Shown here in pieces: positions 7,737-15,830 of a stretch of 33,517 nucleotides of DNA (positions within the stretch are counted from its first letter, which is position 1; every line of letters starts with the position of its first letter). Under the pieces are notes generated by a model, which was not told the DNA's origin, did not search any database, and worked only from the letters and a program-made list of their open reading frames with translations. The position numbers and the translations under genes are program-made. The stretch is from Spongiibacteraceae bacterium UBA5047 (GTDB lineage Bacteria; Pseudomonadota; Gammaproteobacteria; Pseudomonadales; Spongiibacteraceae): positions 57,985 through 91,501 of the forward strand of contig DIBR01000019.1 in assembly GCA_002415025.1 (NCBI GenBank), written 5' to 3'.

Positions 7737-8594
7737 ATGGAATATTGGCAGGTTATCAGCTGGTGCGAAACGGATCATATTGTCGAGGTGGCACAACACG
7801 CCGAGAAGCTCGGGTTTACCGGCCTGATTCTCGCGGAACATATTTATTACCCCCAGGAGACGACGTCACGGTATTACTACTCCGAGGACGGCGAATCGGT
7901 ACAGAACCCGGAGATGGAGTTTCCCGACCCTTTAATCAGTTTTGCGGCTGCCGCTGCCGTGACTGAAACGCTCCAGTTTATGACGGGTATCTACGTTGTT
8001 CCGCTCAGGCATCCGATAGAGCTCGCGAAAAATCTCGCAACATTGGCCAGGCTTAGCGGCAACCGTGTTCATCTGGGGCTGGGCACCGGCTGGCTGAAAG
8101 AAGAGTTCGACCAATTTGGTGTGGACTTTTCAACACGCGGCGCGCGCACCGATGCCATGCTCAAGATTATGCGTAGGCTTTGGAGTGGTGAAGCAGTTAG
8201 CTACGAGGATGCCCATTTCCAGCTTGATAAAGTACAAATCCGGCCGCTGCCAGAGCACCCGGTGCCGCTTGTCGGGGGCGGGCATTCCGCACCGGCGCTA
8301 AGGCGGGCGGTGAATCTGTGTGATGGCTGGTACGGCCCCGGCAATACGCTCGCGGAGCTGGAAAGTATTGTGCCCGAGCTGTATGCGATGCGTGCCGGGT
8401 CGCCCCGCGCAGCAGAACCTTTCAGGGTTATTGCTCCCTTACTCGAACCGCTGGATGAGCGTGTGCTGTCGCGGCTGGAAGCTATCGGTGTTCACGCCAC
8501 GGTGAACTACCCGTTTTTGTATGGCTGTGGTCCCGGTGCCTCACTGGACGACAAGAAACGTTATATGGATCAGTTCGCCGCGCAGTTTTTGTAG
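7737..8594 (+). CDS. Luciferase-like monooxygenase (LLM-class flavin oxidoreductase)
   Basis: A 285-residue TIM-barrel oxidoreductase that would use FMN or F420. Family marks are LILAEHIYYPQ near the N-terminus, LQFMTGIYVVPLRHPIELAKNLATL and the conserved GNRVHLGLGTGWLKEEFDQFGVDFSTRG segment. The C-terminal HSAPALRRAVNLCDGWYGPG is also typical of the TIGR03619-like group. I choose ATG 7737 (MEYWQVISW) because family members begin at this first beta strand and GGGAG lies just upstream. The frame is open further upstream but that part overlaps the divergent thioesterase. Its 3' end faces the P450 gene across the REP cluster. Cofactor and substrate are unknown; F420 use would be unusual for a gammaproteobacterium. 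Confidence 0.85.
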   Translation: MEYWQVISWCETDHIVEVAQHAEKLGFTGLILAEHIYYPQETTSRYYYSEDGESVQNPEMEFPDPLISFAAAAAVTETLQFMTGIYVVPLRHPIELAKNLATLARLSGNRVHLGLGTGWLKEEFDQFGVDFSTRGARTDAMLKIMRRLWSGEAVSYEDAHFQLDKVQIRPLPEHPVPLVGGGHSAPALRRAVNLCDGWYGPGNTLAELESIVPELYAMRAGSPRAAEPFRVIAPLLEPLDERVLSRLEAIGVHATVNYPFLYGCGPGASLDDKKRYMDQFAAQFL

Positions 8595-8605
8595 GCTTTT
8601 TCTTT

Positions 8606-8731
8606 GCAGGCGAACGATATTCCGGTTCGCCTGCAGGGCAGGCTCCTACAAAATTAGACAGTCATTCGCCTGCAGGGCAGGCTCCTGCAAAATCAGACGC
8701 TGTCTTGGTGGGAGCCAGCCCTGCTGGCGAA
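8606..8731. repeat. REP-like palindromic repeat cluster (BIME-like)
   Basis: A perfect hairpin with 10-bp arms (8606-8615 and 8625-8634, 9-base loop) starts the cluster. Two direct 34-bp copies follow at 8626-8659 and 8665-8698, starting 39 bp apart and differing at two positions; both contain CGCCTGCAGGGCAGGCTCCT. A third, inverted and more divergent copy lies at 8707-8731. The words resemble REP elements of pseudomonads. The cluster sits between convergent genes and may end transcription on both sides. Confidence 0.8.
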
Positions 8732-8750
8732 TTAATCAGAAGCGCCCTGA

Positions 8751-10109
8751 TTACAAAGCATCAATCCGAATGGGCAAGCCATCGGTCGGAAACTGAATCG
8801 GTACCGAGTTGTACTGCATGGTGTAGCCCTCTTCAACACTGATTCGGTGGCCCTTCAGCAATTGGAACAGAAACAGTTTGACCTGTACTTCGGCAAAGTT
8901 GAGACCAATGCATTTGTGGTGACCGCCACCAAAAGGGATGTACTGATAGAAGTGGCGCTTGTGCTCGGAGCGCTCCTTGGAAAAACGCATGGGGTCAAAG
9001 GTGTAGGGTTCAGTCCACCACTCTTCGAGGTAGTGTGTCATGAGTGGCGAAATACCCACGCCGGTATTCTTGGGTATGCGATACCCCATGATTTCGGTGT
9101 CGGCGATACAGCGGCGCGGTATGGCTGGCACCGGCGGGTACATGCGCAAGGATTCTTTCATCGCCAGCGCAGTGAGCTCCAGCGACTGTAAATCGTCGTA
9201 GGATAAAACGTCCTTGCCGGTGGCATTGAATTCGGCGCGCAGTTTGTCTTGCCAATCCTGATTTTTGGCAAGCAGGTAAATCATGGAGCACAGGGTGCTG
9301 GTAGTGGTGTCATGGGCGGCAAATAGCAGAAAGATAATATGGTCGCGCACTGCTTGATCGCTGAGCAGGTTGCCGTCTTCGTCTTTTGCATGACAAAACT
9401 GCGAGAAAAAATCGTGACTTTCTGTGGCGCGTTTCTGGTCAATCGTTTTATGAATAAAATTTTCAAGCACCTTGCGGCCCTGTAATCCGCGGCGCCATTT
9501 GGTGCCGGGCAGGGGTACCTTGAACCACGCCATGGAGGCTTCCATTGCATGCAGGAAGCCGGTGTTAATCGCGTCGGCTTCCTTACCCATCTCCACGCCC
9601 ATAAAGACCTGGGCAGCGGTATCGAGCAGCAGCACCTTGATACTGTCCTTGAAGCCGAAGGTCTTACCTTTGGGAAAACTTTCCACCCCTTGAGTGAGCT
9701 TGGGGTTCATGACATTCAGGTAGCCCTGAATGGAATCTTTCTTGAAGGCAGCCTGCAATATTTTTCGGTGAAAGCGGTGCTCATCGAAGTCGCGCAGCAT
9801 GAGCCCGTCCGGGAACAGGCGGTCCAGAATCGGATCCCAGGCCATTTTGGAAGAGAAAATCTTGTGCTCGTCTTTGAGTACAAATTCATTTCCTTCGGGG
9901 CCAATTAACGACACATTCCTTTGCAGCAGGGCGCTGTTGCGAAAAATGGGGCCATAGCGTTCAAACTTTCTCTGCGCGAGGGTGTGGTAGTCGCGCAGAA
10001 ACTCAAAGGTATCGCCCAGCACAGGCCATTTTCCGTTGTCGCCGGGAATATGTTCCAGGTCTTTGCAGGATTCGCGGGGCAGATCAAGGTAGTCGGTGGG
10101 TTGGCTCAT
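8751..10109 (-). CDS. Cytochrome P450
   Basis: A full-length 452-residue P450 monooxygenase without an N-terminal membrane anchor, so probably soluble. The I-helix oxygen-binding motif is AAHDTTTS (264-271), the K-helix ExxR is E319-S-L-R322, and the haem loop FGGGHHKCIG places the thiolate ligand at Cys400. Overall it looks closest to the class of P450s with CYP120/CYP26-like cores that act on terpenoid or steroid-like substrates; this is an impression from motifs. The RBS GAGGA overlaps the stop of the upstream TetR gene, and the start is 10 bp downstream of that stop, so the two are co-transcribed. No redox partner is encoded nearby. It may hydroxylate a hydrophobic ligand that the TetR protein senses. 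Confidence 0.93.
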   Translation of the reverse strand: MSQPTDYLDLPRESCKDLEHIPGDNGKWPVLGDTFEFLRDYHTLAQRKFERYGPIFRNSALLQRNVSLIGPEGNEFVLKDEHKIFSSKMAWDPILDRLFPDGLMLRDFDEHRFHRKILQAAFKKDSIQGYLNVMNPKLTQGVESFPKGKTFGFKDSIKVLLLDTAAQVFMGVEMGKEADAINTGFLHAMEASMAWFKVPLPGTKWRRGLQGRKVLENFIHKTIDQKRATESHDFFSQFCHAKDEDGNLLSDQAVRDHIIFLLFAAHDTTTSTLCSMIYLLAKNQDWQDKLRAEFNATGKDVLSYDDLQSLELTALAMKESLRMYPPVPAIPRRCIADTEIMGYRIPKNTGVGISPLMTHYLEEWWTEPYTFDPMRFSKERSEHKRHFYQYIPFGGGHHKCIGLNFAEVQVKLFLFQLLKGHRISVEEGYTMQYNSVPIQFPTDGLPIRIDAL

Positions 10110-10119
10110 TGACGGTTCC

Positions 10120-10818
10120 TCAGTTTTTGCACCAGCCGTGAAACAGCAGGTCTATACTTTGTTGAATGTAATGTTCGGTATTTTGCGCTGCGGGGTGTTG
10201 CGCCCGACTGACGCTTTTTCCGGTGAGTTTTTCGTAGAACGGGCGCTGCAGTAACGGTGCGAGGGTCGACTGCACCGCGAAAAACAGGGACTCGATGGGC
10301 ACCGGCTTGATGCGACCGCTGCGCTCCACACTGGCAACCATGTCGGCGATGACCGCCCAGGCGCCTTCGAAGTAGCACTTGAAGATATAGTCCAATCGGG
10401 GGCCGCCGCTGATGGCTTCCTGCAGGCAGATCAGCTGGATTGCCGGGTGTTCGATGGCGCTCTTCAGGTAGATGCGGATAGCTTCCTGTAAAGCGTCAAA
10501 CTCGTCGTGGCTTTCATCAATGCGGGTGAGGGCCGTCAGTACCTTGTCGGTTGTGGTCCCGGCGAGTTGGTCGACAACGGCCTTCCAGAGCGCCTCCTTG
10601 GAGGCAAAGTAATGGTGAAAAAAGGTGTAGCTGACCCCCAGCTCTTTCTGCAGTTTGCGTAACGAGACACCGTCGTAGCCGTCGCGGGCGAAAATCTCGG
10701 CAGAGGCCTCCAGTAATTGCTCAATGGACAGCGCAGGCGCGTCGGCTTTTCGGGGCCTGCCGCGGCGGCGAGCCGGTGCCGCGGGGCCGGGGGCAGGGCT
10801 GGCTGGAGTCGAAATCAT
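10120..10818 (-). CDS. TetR/AcrR-family regulator with AT-hook-like N-terminus
   Basis: A 232-residue TetR-family repressor. The helix-turn-helix spans about residues 32-75 (EIFARDGYDGVSLRKLQKELGVSYTFFHHYFASKEALW). An unusual Pro/Ala-rich leader carries RRRGRPRK (18-25), which resembles an AT-hook and could add a minor-groove contact. The C-terminal part is a ligand-binding domain of unknown specificity. It is the first gene of an operon with the P450 and is divergent from a TonB-dependent receptor gene, so it likely controls both and itself through the 10819-11016 region. Confidence 0.9.
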   Translation of the reverse strand: MISTPASPAPGPAAPARRRGRPRKADAPALSIEQLLEASAEIFARDGYDGVSLRKLQKELGVSYTFFHHYFASKEALWKAVVDQLAGTTTDKVLTALTRIDESHDEFDALQEAIRIYLKSAIEHPAIQLICLQEAISGGPRLDYIFKCYFEGAWAVIADMVASVERSGRIKPVPIESLFFAVQSTLAPLLQRPFYEKLTGKSVSRAQHPAAQNTEHYIQQSIDLLFHGWCKN

Positions 10819-10842
10819 GGCTTCATCAATTAATTAAACAGA

Positions 10843-10877
10843 CGTTAAAAATAACGCTGAAATGAAAACTCTGTCAA
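10843..10877 (-). promoter_or_regulatory. Promoter and possible operator of the TetR-P450 operon
   Basis: On the minus strand TTGACA (10872-10877) and TATTTT (10848-10853) are spaced by 18 bp. The inverted repeat CGTTA-AAAA-TAACG (10843-10856) overlaps the -10 and could be an autoregulatory operator. The operator idea is weak because the arms are only 5 bp. Confidence 0.45.
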
Positions 10878-10935
10878 TATACTTTCTGAAATGCTGGCGC
10901 CTGCGGACAGTCAACGCGCTTTAATGTAAACAAAC

Positions 10936-10965
10936 TTGACAATATGCAGGGCCCGGAAAGATACT
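10936..10965 (+). promoter_or_regulatory. Candidate promoter of the first TonB-dependent receptor gene
   Basis: TTGACA (10936-10941) and GATACT (10960-10965) are spaced by 18 bp, about 50 bp upstream of the ATG at 11017. It is back to back with the TetR promoter about 60 bp away. Confidence 0.45.
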
Positions 10966-11016
10966 GGCTCCACCTTGCCGCTTCGATAAAACCCTAAAAA
11001 TACCGGTGGTCAGTTT

Positions 11017-13380
11017 ATGGATAGTTGTCAGCGAGCCCTGTCATGCGTTGTGTTGCTTTCCCTTGCGAGCCCGGCGTTTGCGAATACGCCCAGAGCCCTG
11101 GAAGAGGTGCTGGTGACCGCGCAGAAAACAACGCAATCTGCCCAGGACGTTCCCATTTCCCTCACGGCGCTTGATGGCGCCACCATGCGCAATATCGGCG
11201 CTGCCGGGCTTGCCGACATGGCGCCCTATATGCCCAACGTTCGCTTTTCCTCGGAAACCGACCCGGCACTGGCGCAAATCAATATTCGCGGCTTTGGCTC
11301 CAACCCGCTGAACGCGGCCTTTGAAAGTTCGGTTGGCTTTGTGCAGGACGAGATTTTCTTTGGTCGCCCTTCGTACTTTGCCGAGGCCATGTTTGATGTT
11401 GAGCGGGTGGAGGTGCTGCGTGGCCCCCAAGGCACGCTGTTTGGCAAGAACACCATTGCAGGCGTATTCAATGTCAGCTCGGTAACACCGAGTGAGGAAT
11501 TCTCCGGCGACGTGCGCCTTAGCCGGAGTGACCCGGACGAAACCCGGATTGAAGCCGGTATTGGCGGGCGGCTGACCGACTGGCTCGGCGCGCGCCTTTC
11601 CGGCCTCTCCACCGATCGTGAAGGGGAGCTTTACAACCAGTTTCTGGATCGTCGCGACGACCGCTACGAGCAGGATGCACTTCGTTTGAAACTGCAGGTG
11701 GATGTCACAGACAGTCTCACGAGTGAATTGACGGCCGTGACCTCTGAAACGAGCGTCAATTACTGGGGGTTGCAGATAGCGGAGCTGGATGAAGGCACCC
11801 GCACCTTTCTGGAGAACTATGATCCGAACATTGAGGATGACCCGACAGACTTCACCAGTTCGTATAATACGCCGGGTTTTATCGACAAAACCTCCGACAC
11901 GCTGGGGCTCGTCACTCGCTGGGATATTGGTGAGTGGGGTGCGCTCAACGAATCTGCTGCGGTAGTGGTCTTGGGTGACAGCAGTCTGACAATCGATAGC
12001 GTGGTTGATCTCGATGCCTCGCCTGCGGATATCGCGCGATTGGCCGTGGTTTCTGATTATGAACAGCAATCGGCGGAGCTGCGTTTTACCGGCAGCAGTA
12101 ATGGGCTGTTTGGCCTGGGTGACAGCCTCGATTTCGTAGCAGGAGTGTTTTTGTTTGAGTCGCGTTTTGAGCAGCAGACAAAGATAGGCGTCGGCGAACA
12201 TTTTGCCGACTACATCCTTACTGATGATGCCTTCCAGCTGATTTCAGGTGACTCCAGCGCAAGCAGTGGCGGCTTGTTGTCGGCGCTGAATCTCGGCGGG
12301 CTGGGCGTGGCCGGACCATTGGGTTCCACGGTTATCGGAGCTGATTTTTATCAGCTGGATTATTTGCTTGAACTCGAGTCACAGGCCTTGTTTGCCCAGA
12401 TGACCTGGGCTCTCAATGAGCGATGGGTGGTTACGCCGGGGATTCGTTACAATCGCGAGCAGAAAACCGTAGACGCGTTCGGGCAGGGCGTGTGTCGCGG
12501 CGCTGCCATCGGACAACCCTGTGTTATGAAAACGGCGTTACAGGCAGAAGACTATGACGCCCGCGGTTTGAAAAACCGCGAAACAGATGTGTCGCCAAAA
12601 CTGTCGGTGCAGTACTATTTTCGCGAAAGCCTCAACGGATTTGTGACGCTCAGTAAGGGCTTTAAGAGCGGGGGATTTAACGCCTCTTCGTTTGGCGGCG
12701 AGGACCTTGTCTTTAAGCCGGAAGAGGCTGTGACTCTGGAGGCGGGCTTCAAAGGGCGCTTTTTCGATAACACCCTGAATCTGAATGCGGCGATCTATCG
12801 AACCGAATTTGACGACCTGCAAGTGCTGGCGTTTAACGGCGCATTTTTTGATGTGACCAATGCGGCGACGGCAATCTCGGAAGGTCTCGAACTCGATTTT
12901 GTCTGGCTGACACCGTTTGAGCCCCTGACCTTGCGGGGCTCGCTCGGTTTGCTCGATGCACGCTATGACAACTACCGGAATGCGCCGGCACCTATTGATC
13001 AGGGTGTGAACGCCACTCAGGATCTTTCAGGCAAAACCATTGCACTGGCTCCGGAGCAAACCGCTACACTGACACCCACACTCACTGTACCGCTATTCGG
13101 GCTGGGCTTGCAGGCGAGTGTGGACGTGTTGTATCAGGGCGATCAATTTACGGACACGGATCTTGATGAAGCTAGCTTCGTGCCCGGCAACACCAGCTAT
13201 TCCGCACGTGTGAGTATCGGTGCGCAGGATCAGCGCTGGGCTCTAACGCTGGGAGGCAGTAACTTGAGTGACGAGAAAATTCTCAATCAGGTGCTCGATA
13301 CCGTCTTTTTTCCCAAAACCTACAACAGCCGTCAGAAAGCCGGCAGAAAAGTTTTTCTGGCGCTTTCACTGAAGTGGTAG
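11017..13380 (+). CDS. TonB-dependent outer-membrane receptor
   Basis: A 787-residue TonB-dependent receptor with a signal peptide cleaved after about Ala22 (SPAFA). A TonB box-like EEVLVTAQK follows at 29-37. The plug domain contains VEVLRGPQGTLFGKNTIAG near residue 130, and a long beta-barrel ends in an aromatic residue (LALSLKW). It would import a ligand across the outer membrane using TonB-ExbBD energy. The TLFGKN-type plug is common in receptors near aromatic, steroid and xenobiotic catabolic genes rather than classical siderophore loci; this is family knowledge. Its divergence from the TetR-P450 operon suggests a shared, hydrophobic ligand. Confidence 0.93.
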   Translation: MDSCQRALSCVVLLSLASPAFANTPRALEEVLVTAQKTTQSAQDVPISLTALDGATMRNIGAAGLADMAPYMPNVRFSSETDPALAQINIRGFGSNPLNAAFESSVGFVQDEIFFGRPSYFAEAMFDVERVEVLRGPQGTLFGKNTIAGVFNVSSVTPSEEFSGDVRLSRSDPDETRIEAGIGGRLTDWLGARLSGLSTDREGELYNQFLDRRDDRYEQDALRLKLQVDVTDSLTSELTAVTSETSVNYWGLQIAELDEGTRTFLENYDPNIEDDPTDFTSSYNTPGFIDKTSDTLGLVTRWDIGEWGALNESAAVVVLGDSSLTIDSVVDLDASPADIARLAVVSDYEQQSAELRFTGSSNGLFGLGDSLDFVAGVFLFESRFEQQTKIGVGEHFADYILTDDAFQLISGDSSASSGGLLSALNLGGLGVAGPLGSTVIGADFYQLDYLLELESQALFAQMTWALNERWVVTPGIRYNREQKTVDAFGQGVCRGAAIGQPCVMKTALQAEDYDARGLKNRETDVSPKLSVQYYFRESLNGFVTLSKGFKSGGFNASSFGGEDLVFKPEEAVTLEAGFKGRFFDNTLNLNAAIYRTEFDDLQVLAFNGAFFDVTNAATAISEGLELDFVWLTPFEPLTLRGSLGLLDARYDNYRNAPAPIDQGVNATQDLSGKTIALAPEQTATLTPTLTVPLFGLGLQASVDVLYQGDQFTDTDLDEASFVPGNTSYSARVSIGAQDQRWALTLGGSNLSDEKILNQVLDTVFFPKTYNSRQKAGRKVFLALSLKW

Positions 13381-13421
13381 CGTCTGCGTAGACAGGGCTG
13401 AATCTGCTTTGGAGCCTGATC

Positions 13422-13787
13422 ATGTCGGAGTCACTAAGCTTGATTGTCGAATCCCTTCAAGGCTTGGGGGAGGTAAGGGCAAGACGAATGTTCGGCGGTT
13501 ATGGTCTGTTTCTCGACGGGCTTATGTTTGGTTTGATTGCTGAGGATGTTCTGTATTTCAAGGTGGATAATGGCAACAGGGCGGCCTTTGAGGCCGCCGA
13601 TCTGCCACCTTTTATGTACCAGAGGCAGGGTAGAGCCATTGCGTTGTCCTACTATCAGGCGCCGGCGGAAGTGCTCGAAGATAGCGAACTGGCGCTGAGC
13701 TGGGGCTCCGAAGCCCTTGCTGCCGCTGTTCGGTCGCGCAAACCTCCGCGCCGGAACAAGGGGGCTGGTCAGCGTCACCGACAATGA
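13422..13787 (+). CDS. TfoX/Sxy N-terminal domain protein
   Basis: A 121-residue protein matching the TfoX/Sxy N-terminal domain alone: RRMFGGYGLFLDGLMFGLIA followed by DVLYFKVD, and the later LPPFMYQR and LSYYQAPAEVLED stretches. It lacks the C-terminal helical domain of full competence regulators. Stand-alone versions are common and of unclear function. GGAG lies 8 bp before ATG 13422. It starts 41 bp after the TonB receptor stop and may be read through from it. The C-terminus is short, basic and probably disordered. Confidence 0.85.
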   Translation: MSESLSLIVESLQGLGEVRARRMFGGYGLFLDGLMFGLIAEDVLYFKVDNGNRAAFEAADLPPFMYQRQGRAIALSYYQAPAEVLEDSELALSWGSEALAAAVRSRKPPRRNKGAGQRHRQ

Positions 13788-13845
13788 TGCCCGCAAATGG
13801 ATGAGGTTTGGCGCCGCTTTGTGGCAATGGATTGTGCAAACATTG

Positions 13846-13878
13846 CCGCCGTGCGCAACGAGCCGGTGCGCACGGCGG
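13846..13878. repeat. Strong hairpin with 12-bp perfect arms
   Basis: CCGCCGTGCGCA (13846-13857) and TGCGCACGGCGG (13867-13878) are exact reverse complements around a 9-base loop. It lies between the TfoX-domain gene and the MarR gene. There is no T-run after it, so it may be a factor-assisted terminator, an RNA-stabilising stem or a repeat element rather than a canonical terminator. Confidence 0.65.
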
Positions 13879-13909
13879 AATACTAATCACCCAACGGGAT
13901 TTTAACTGC

Positions 13910-14362
13910 ATGCAGCAATCTGATAATGCTGACTTCTTGATAGGCACTCTCGCCTACGCCTTGTTCTGGATGGACGAAAGCCTGCAGGCCAGCCTGGAGG
14001 CTGCCGGGTGGGAGCGGATGAATCGCACGCGTTCAATGATCATGCTCAGCATTACTGTGGGTATAAACCGCCCGGCGCAGCTGGCAAGAAATCTCGGTGT
14101 GAGCCGTCAGGCTATTCATCAGCTGTTGCAGGGGATGAAACAGGAAGGCCTGCTGGAACTCGTGTCTGACCCGAACGACCGGCGCGCCAAAATAGTTCAA
14201 TTCAGCTCCGGCAGCGACGGTATACGCGAAGCCGCCGAGGCTGCCATTTTTGCTATCGAGAAAGAGTTGGCAGGGCGCATTGGCAAACAGGCGTTCGCCA
14301 ACCTGAAAAAAACCCTGACTCTGGATTGGGGGCCTTTGGTGATTGCGCCGCCACAGCGCTGA
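13910..14362 (+). CDS. MarR-family transcriptional regulator
   Basis: A 150-residue winged helix-turn-helix protein. The DNA-binding core spans about 54-100: RPAQLARNLGVSRQAIHQLLQGMKQ, then a wing with SDPNDRRAKIVQF. The conserved DxxDRR-type wing supports MarR. I start at ATG 13910 (MQQSDNADF) because residues encoded further upstream, through the 13846-13878 hairpin, look non-native. No strong RBS is visible. It faces the TetR gene at 14403, tail to tail. Its target is not evident. Confidence 0.8.
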   Translation: MQQSDNADFLIGTLAYALFWMDESLQASLEAAGWERMNRTRSMIMLSITVGINRPAQLARNLGVSRQAIHQLLQGMKQEGLLELVSDPNDRRAKIVQFSSGSDGIREAAEAAIFAIEKELAGRIGKQAFANLKKTLTLDWGPLVIAPPQR

Positions 14363-14402
14363 GCTTCAGGCAGCGTTGCTTGGGCTTTGGGTCTAAACCC
14401 GC

Positions 14403-15047
14403 TTAACGCTTAAAGGGCAGAATATTGTCGGCTTGCGGCTTTACCAGCAGGGTTGCGAGCAGTTGCTTGAGCCGATTGGAAAACAATACCCGATCGCCGC
14501 TGTAGGAATTGCTCAGCTGTCGCAGCTTGTTGTTGGGGGTGGTCAAATAGAAACTGGTCATTCCGCCGATGAGCGACATGCACTCAACAAAGGGGACCGG
14601 ATTAAATGCGCCTTCTGATAGCCCGCGATCTATTAATTGCTGCCAGCGTTTGAGTGTATGTGTAGCGTTTATCTCCGGCAGGTCTTCTGCCTGCCCGGAT
14701 GCAGTGGCATACAAAGACAGATAAATAAAATCGGGGTTGTTGAAGGCGTATTCCACCCAGGCATCAATGGCAATATTCAGCAGCTCCAGCGCACTCGTGC
14801 CCGGCTGATCGAAATAGGGCGCCAGCTTCTTGTCCTGCTCCTCCATGGTTTTTCGCCAAACTGCCTTGTACAGGGTGGGCTTGTCTTTGAAGTGATGAAA
14901 AAGCGAAGGGCGGCGAATGCCCACCTCATTGGCTATGTCGTCGAGGCGGGTACCGGCATAGCCGTTGCGCGCGAAATTTTTAAGCGCAGATTCAAGAATG
15001 CGTGAGCGAGTATTTTGGCTATCTGCGGCTGCGGTTGTTTTGTTCAT
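14403..15047 (-). CDS. TetR/AcrR-family transcriptional regulator
   Basis: A 214-residue TetR-family regulator. The helix-turn-helix is at about 14-60 (RILESALKNFARNGYAGTRLDDIANEVGIRRPSLFHHFKDKPTLYKAV), followed by an all-helical effector domain. It has no obvious partner on the same strand downstream. Inverted half-sites TACGAA/TTCGTA overlap its start codon. A related palindrome sits in the promoter of the sulfatase-like/sulfotransferase operon, so this protein is a candidate regulator of that operon as well as of itself. Confidence 0.9.
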   Translation of the reverse strand: MNKTTAAADSQNTRSRILESALKNFARNGYAGTRLDDIANEVGIRRPSLFHHFKDKPTLYKAVWRKTMEEQDKKLAPYFDQPGTSALELLNIAIDAWVEYAFNNPDFIYLSLYATASGQAEDLPEINATHTLKRWQQLIDRGLSEGAFNPVPFVECMSLIGGMTSFYLTTPNNKLRQLSNSYSGDRVLFSNRLKQLLATLLVKPQADNILPFKR

Positions 15048-15070
15048 ACGAAATAAATCAATAATTCGTA
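15047..15070. promoter_or_regulatory. Candidate autoregulatory operator of the TetR gene
   Basis: TACGAA (15047-15052) and TTCGTA (15065-15070) form an inverted repeat separated by 12 bp at the start codon. On the minus strand TTCGTAT matches seven bases of the palindrome at 7110-7125. Confidence 0.4.
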
Positions 15071-15133
15071 CAACCGTATCCTAATTCGCTAAAAGCGACA
15101 ACTACGCAACAGCGGGCCGGCAAAAGGGTGGGC

Positions 15134-15598
15134 TCAGGAGCCGCAATGACAATCTGCGCGCCGCGAATCGCTGCGCAGTAATATCGATTCTATTGAGCGA
15201 ATATTTTTGCGGAAGTCTGCAAGGGACTCGGGCTTGTCGAAAAAACCGGCGGCGCCTAACCGGGCAGCCTCCCGACGATCCGATGCCGTTGCATAGCTGG
15301 AAATCATGATGCACGGAACTCCGGCAAGTTGCGGTTCCCGTTTAATTACTTTCAATGCCTGCAGACCGTAGAGTTTGGGCATATATAGATCGATGATAAT
15401 CAGGTCGGGAACGTTCAGGGCTTGCCCGGGGCTGTCCAGCCCCAGTGCTTCGAGTAGTGCCTCGCCATCGTTAACTGCCGTAACGCGGCATCGTTGGTCA
15501 AATTCTGTTAGCCCGCGGCTGATAATAAAGACATCGCTGCTGCTGTCTTCGGCCACCAGTATCTTCAGTGCTGATTGACTTGAATTGTCGCGGGCCAC
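15134..15598 (-). CDS. Stand-alone response regulator receiver protein (CheY/Rcp1-like)
   Basis: A single receiver domain of 154 residues with no output domain. Acidic pair Glu17-Asp18, phosphoacceptor Asp70 in LIIIDLYMP, Ser100/Ser101 in place of the conserved Thr/Ser, and Lys122 in FDKP are all present. The extended loop and position of LYGLQALK fit Rcp1-like regulators that pair with phytochrome or hybrid kinases. I choose the GTG at 15598 because GGAGG (15608-15612) lies 9 bp upstream; the frame also has an ATG at 15637 with no good RBS and an unlikely leader. No histidine kinase is in the window, so it is an orphan here. Confidence 0.85.
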   Translation of the reverse strand: MARDNSSQSALKILVAEDSSSDVFIISRGLTEFDQRCRVTAVNDGEALLEALGLDSPGQALNVPDLIIIDLYMPKLYGLQALKVIKREPQLAGVPCIMISSYATASDRREAARLGAAGFFDKPESLADFRKNIRSIESILLRSDSRRADCHCGS

Positions 15599-15797
15599 GC
15601 TGCCAGACCTCCAATGTCTATGGTTGCACAGCCACAACGGACTGTCGTATTTCGGTGTAGGCTTTATAGCAGTTTGGCGGCGCGGGGAGGCTACGTAAAA
15701 CTACGTAATTTGTGACATAGTGACATGAATCAGGCATCACAAAAATGATTCTGTGAACGGGTTAACGCGGGGTTGGTGCAAGGTGGTTGCGGCGGGG

Positions 15798-15820
15798 CGG
15801 CCCCGCATAAACGGGGGCCG
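15798..15820. terminator. GC-rich hairpin after the unknown gene at 15831
   Basis: CGGCCCC (15798-15804) and GGGGCCG (15814-15820) are exact complements with a 9-base loop. It lies 11 bp past the stop of the leftward gene. T residues flank it only on the plus-strand side (GTTTTAT), so it is not a textbook terminator for that gene. Confidence 0.4.
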
Positions 15821-15830
15821 GTTTTATGGA

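Noticed and set aside
11041..12201. Long minus-strand frame of 386 codons opposite the first TonB-dependent receptor gene
   Set aside because: The plus strand encodes a clear receptor with signal peptide, plug and barrel; the antisense product has no recognisable features.
15710..15743. CRP-like site around TTGTGACATAG and ATCACAA
   Set aside because: The TGTGA and TCACA halves are about 21 bp apart rather than 6, so this is not a CRP site.
8606..15820. Shared 9-base loops of the hairpins at 8606, 13846 and 15798 as one repeat family
   Set aside because: The stem and loop sequences are unrelated; equal loop length is probably coincidence.
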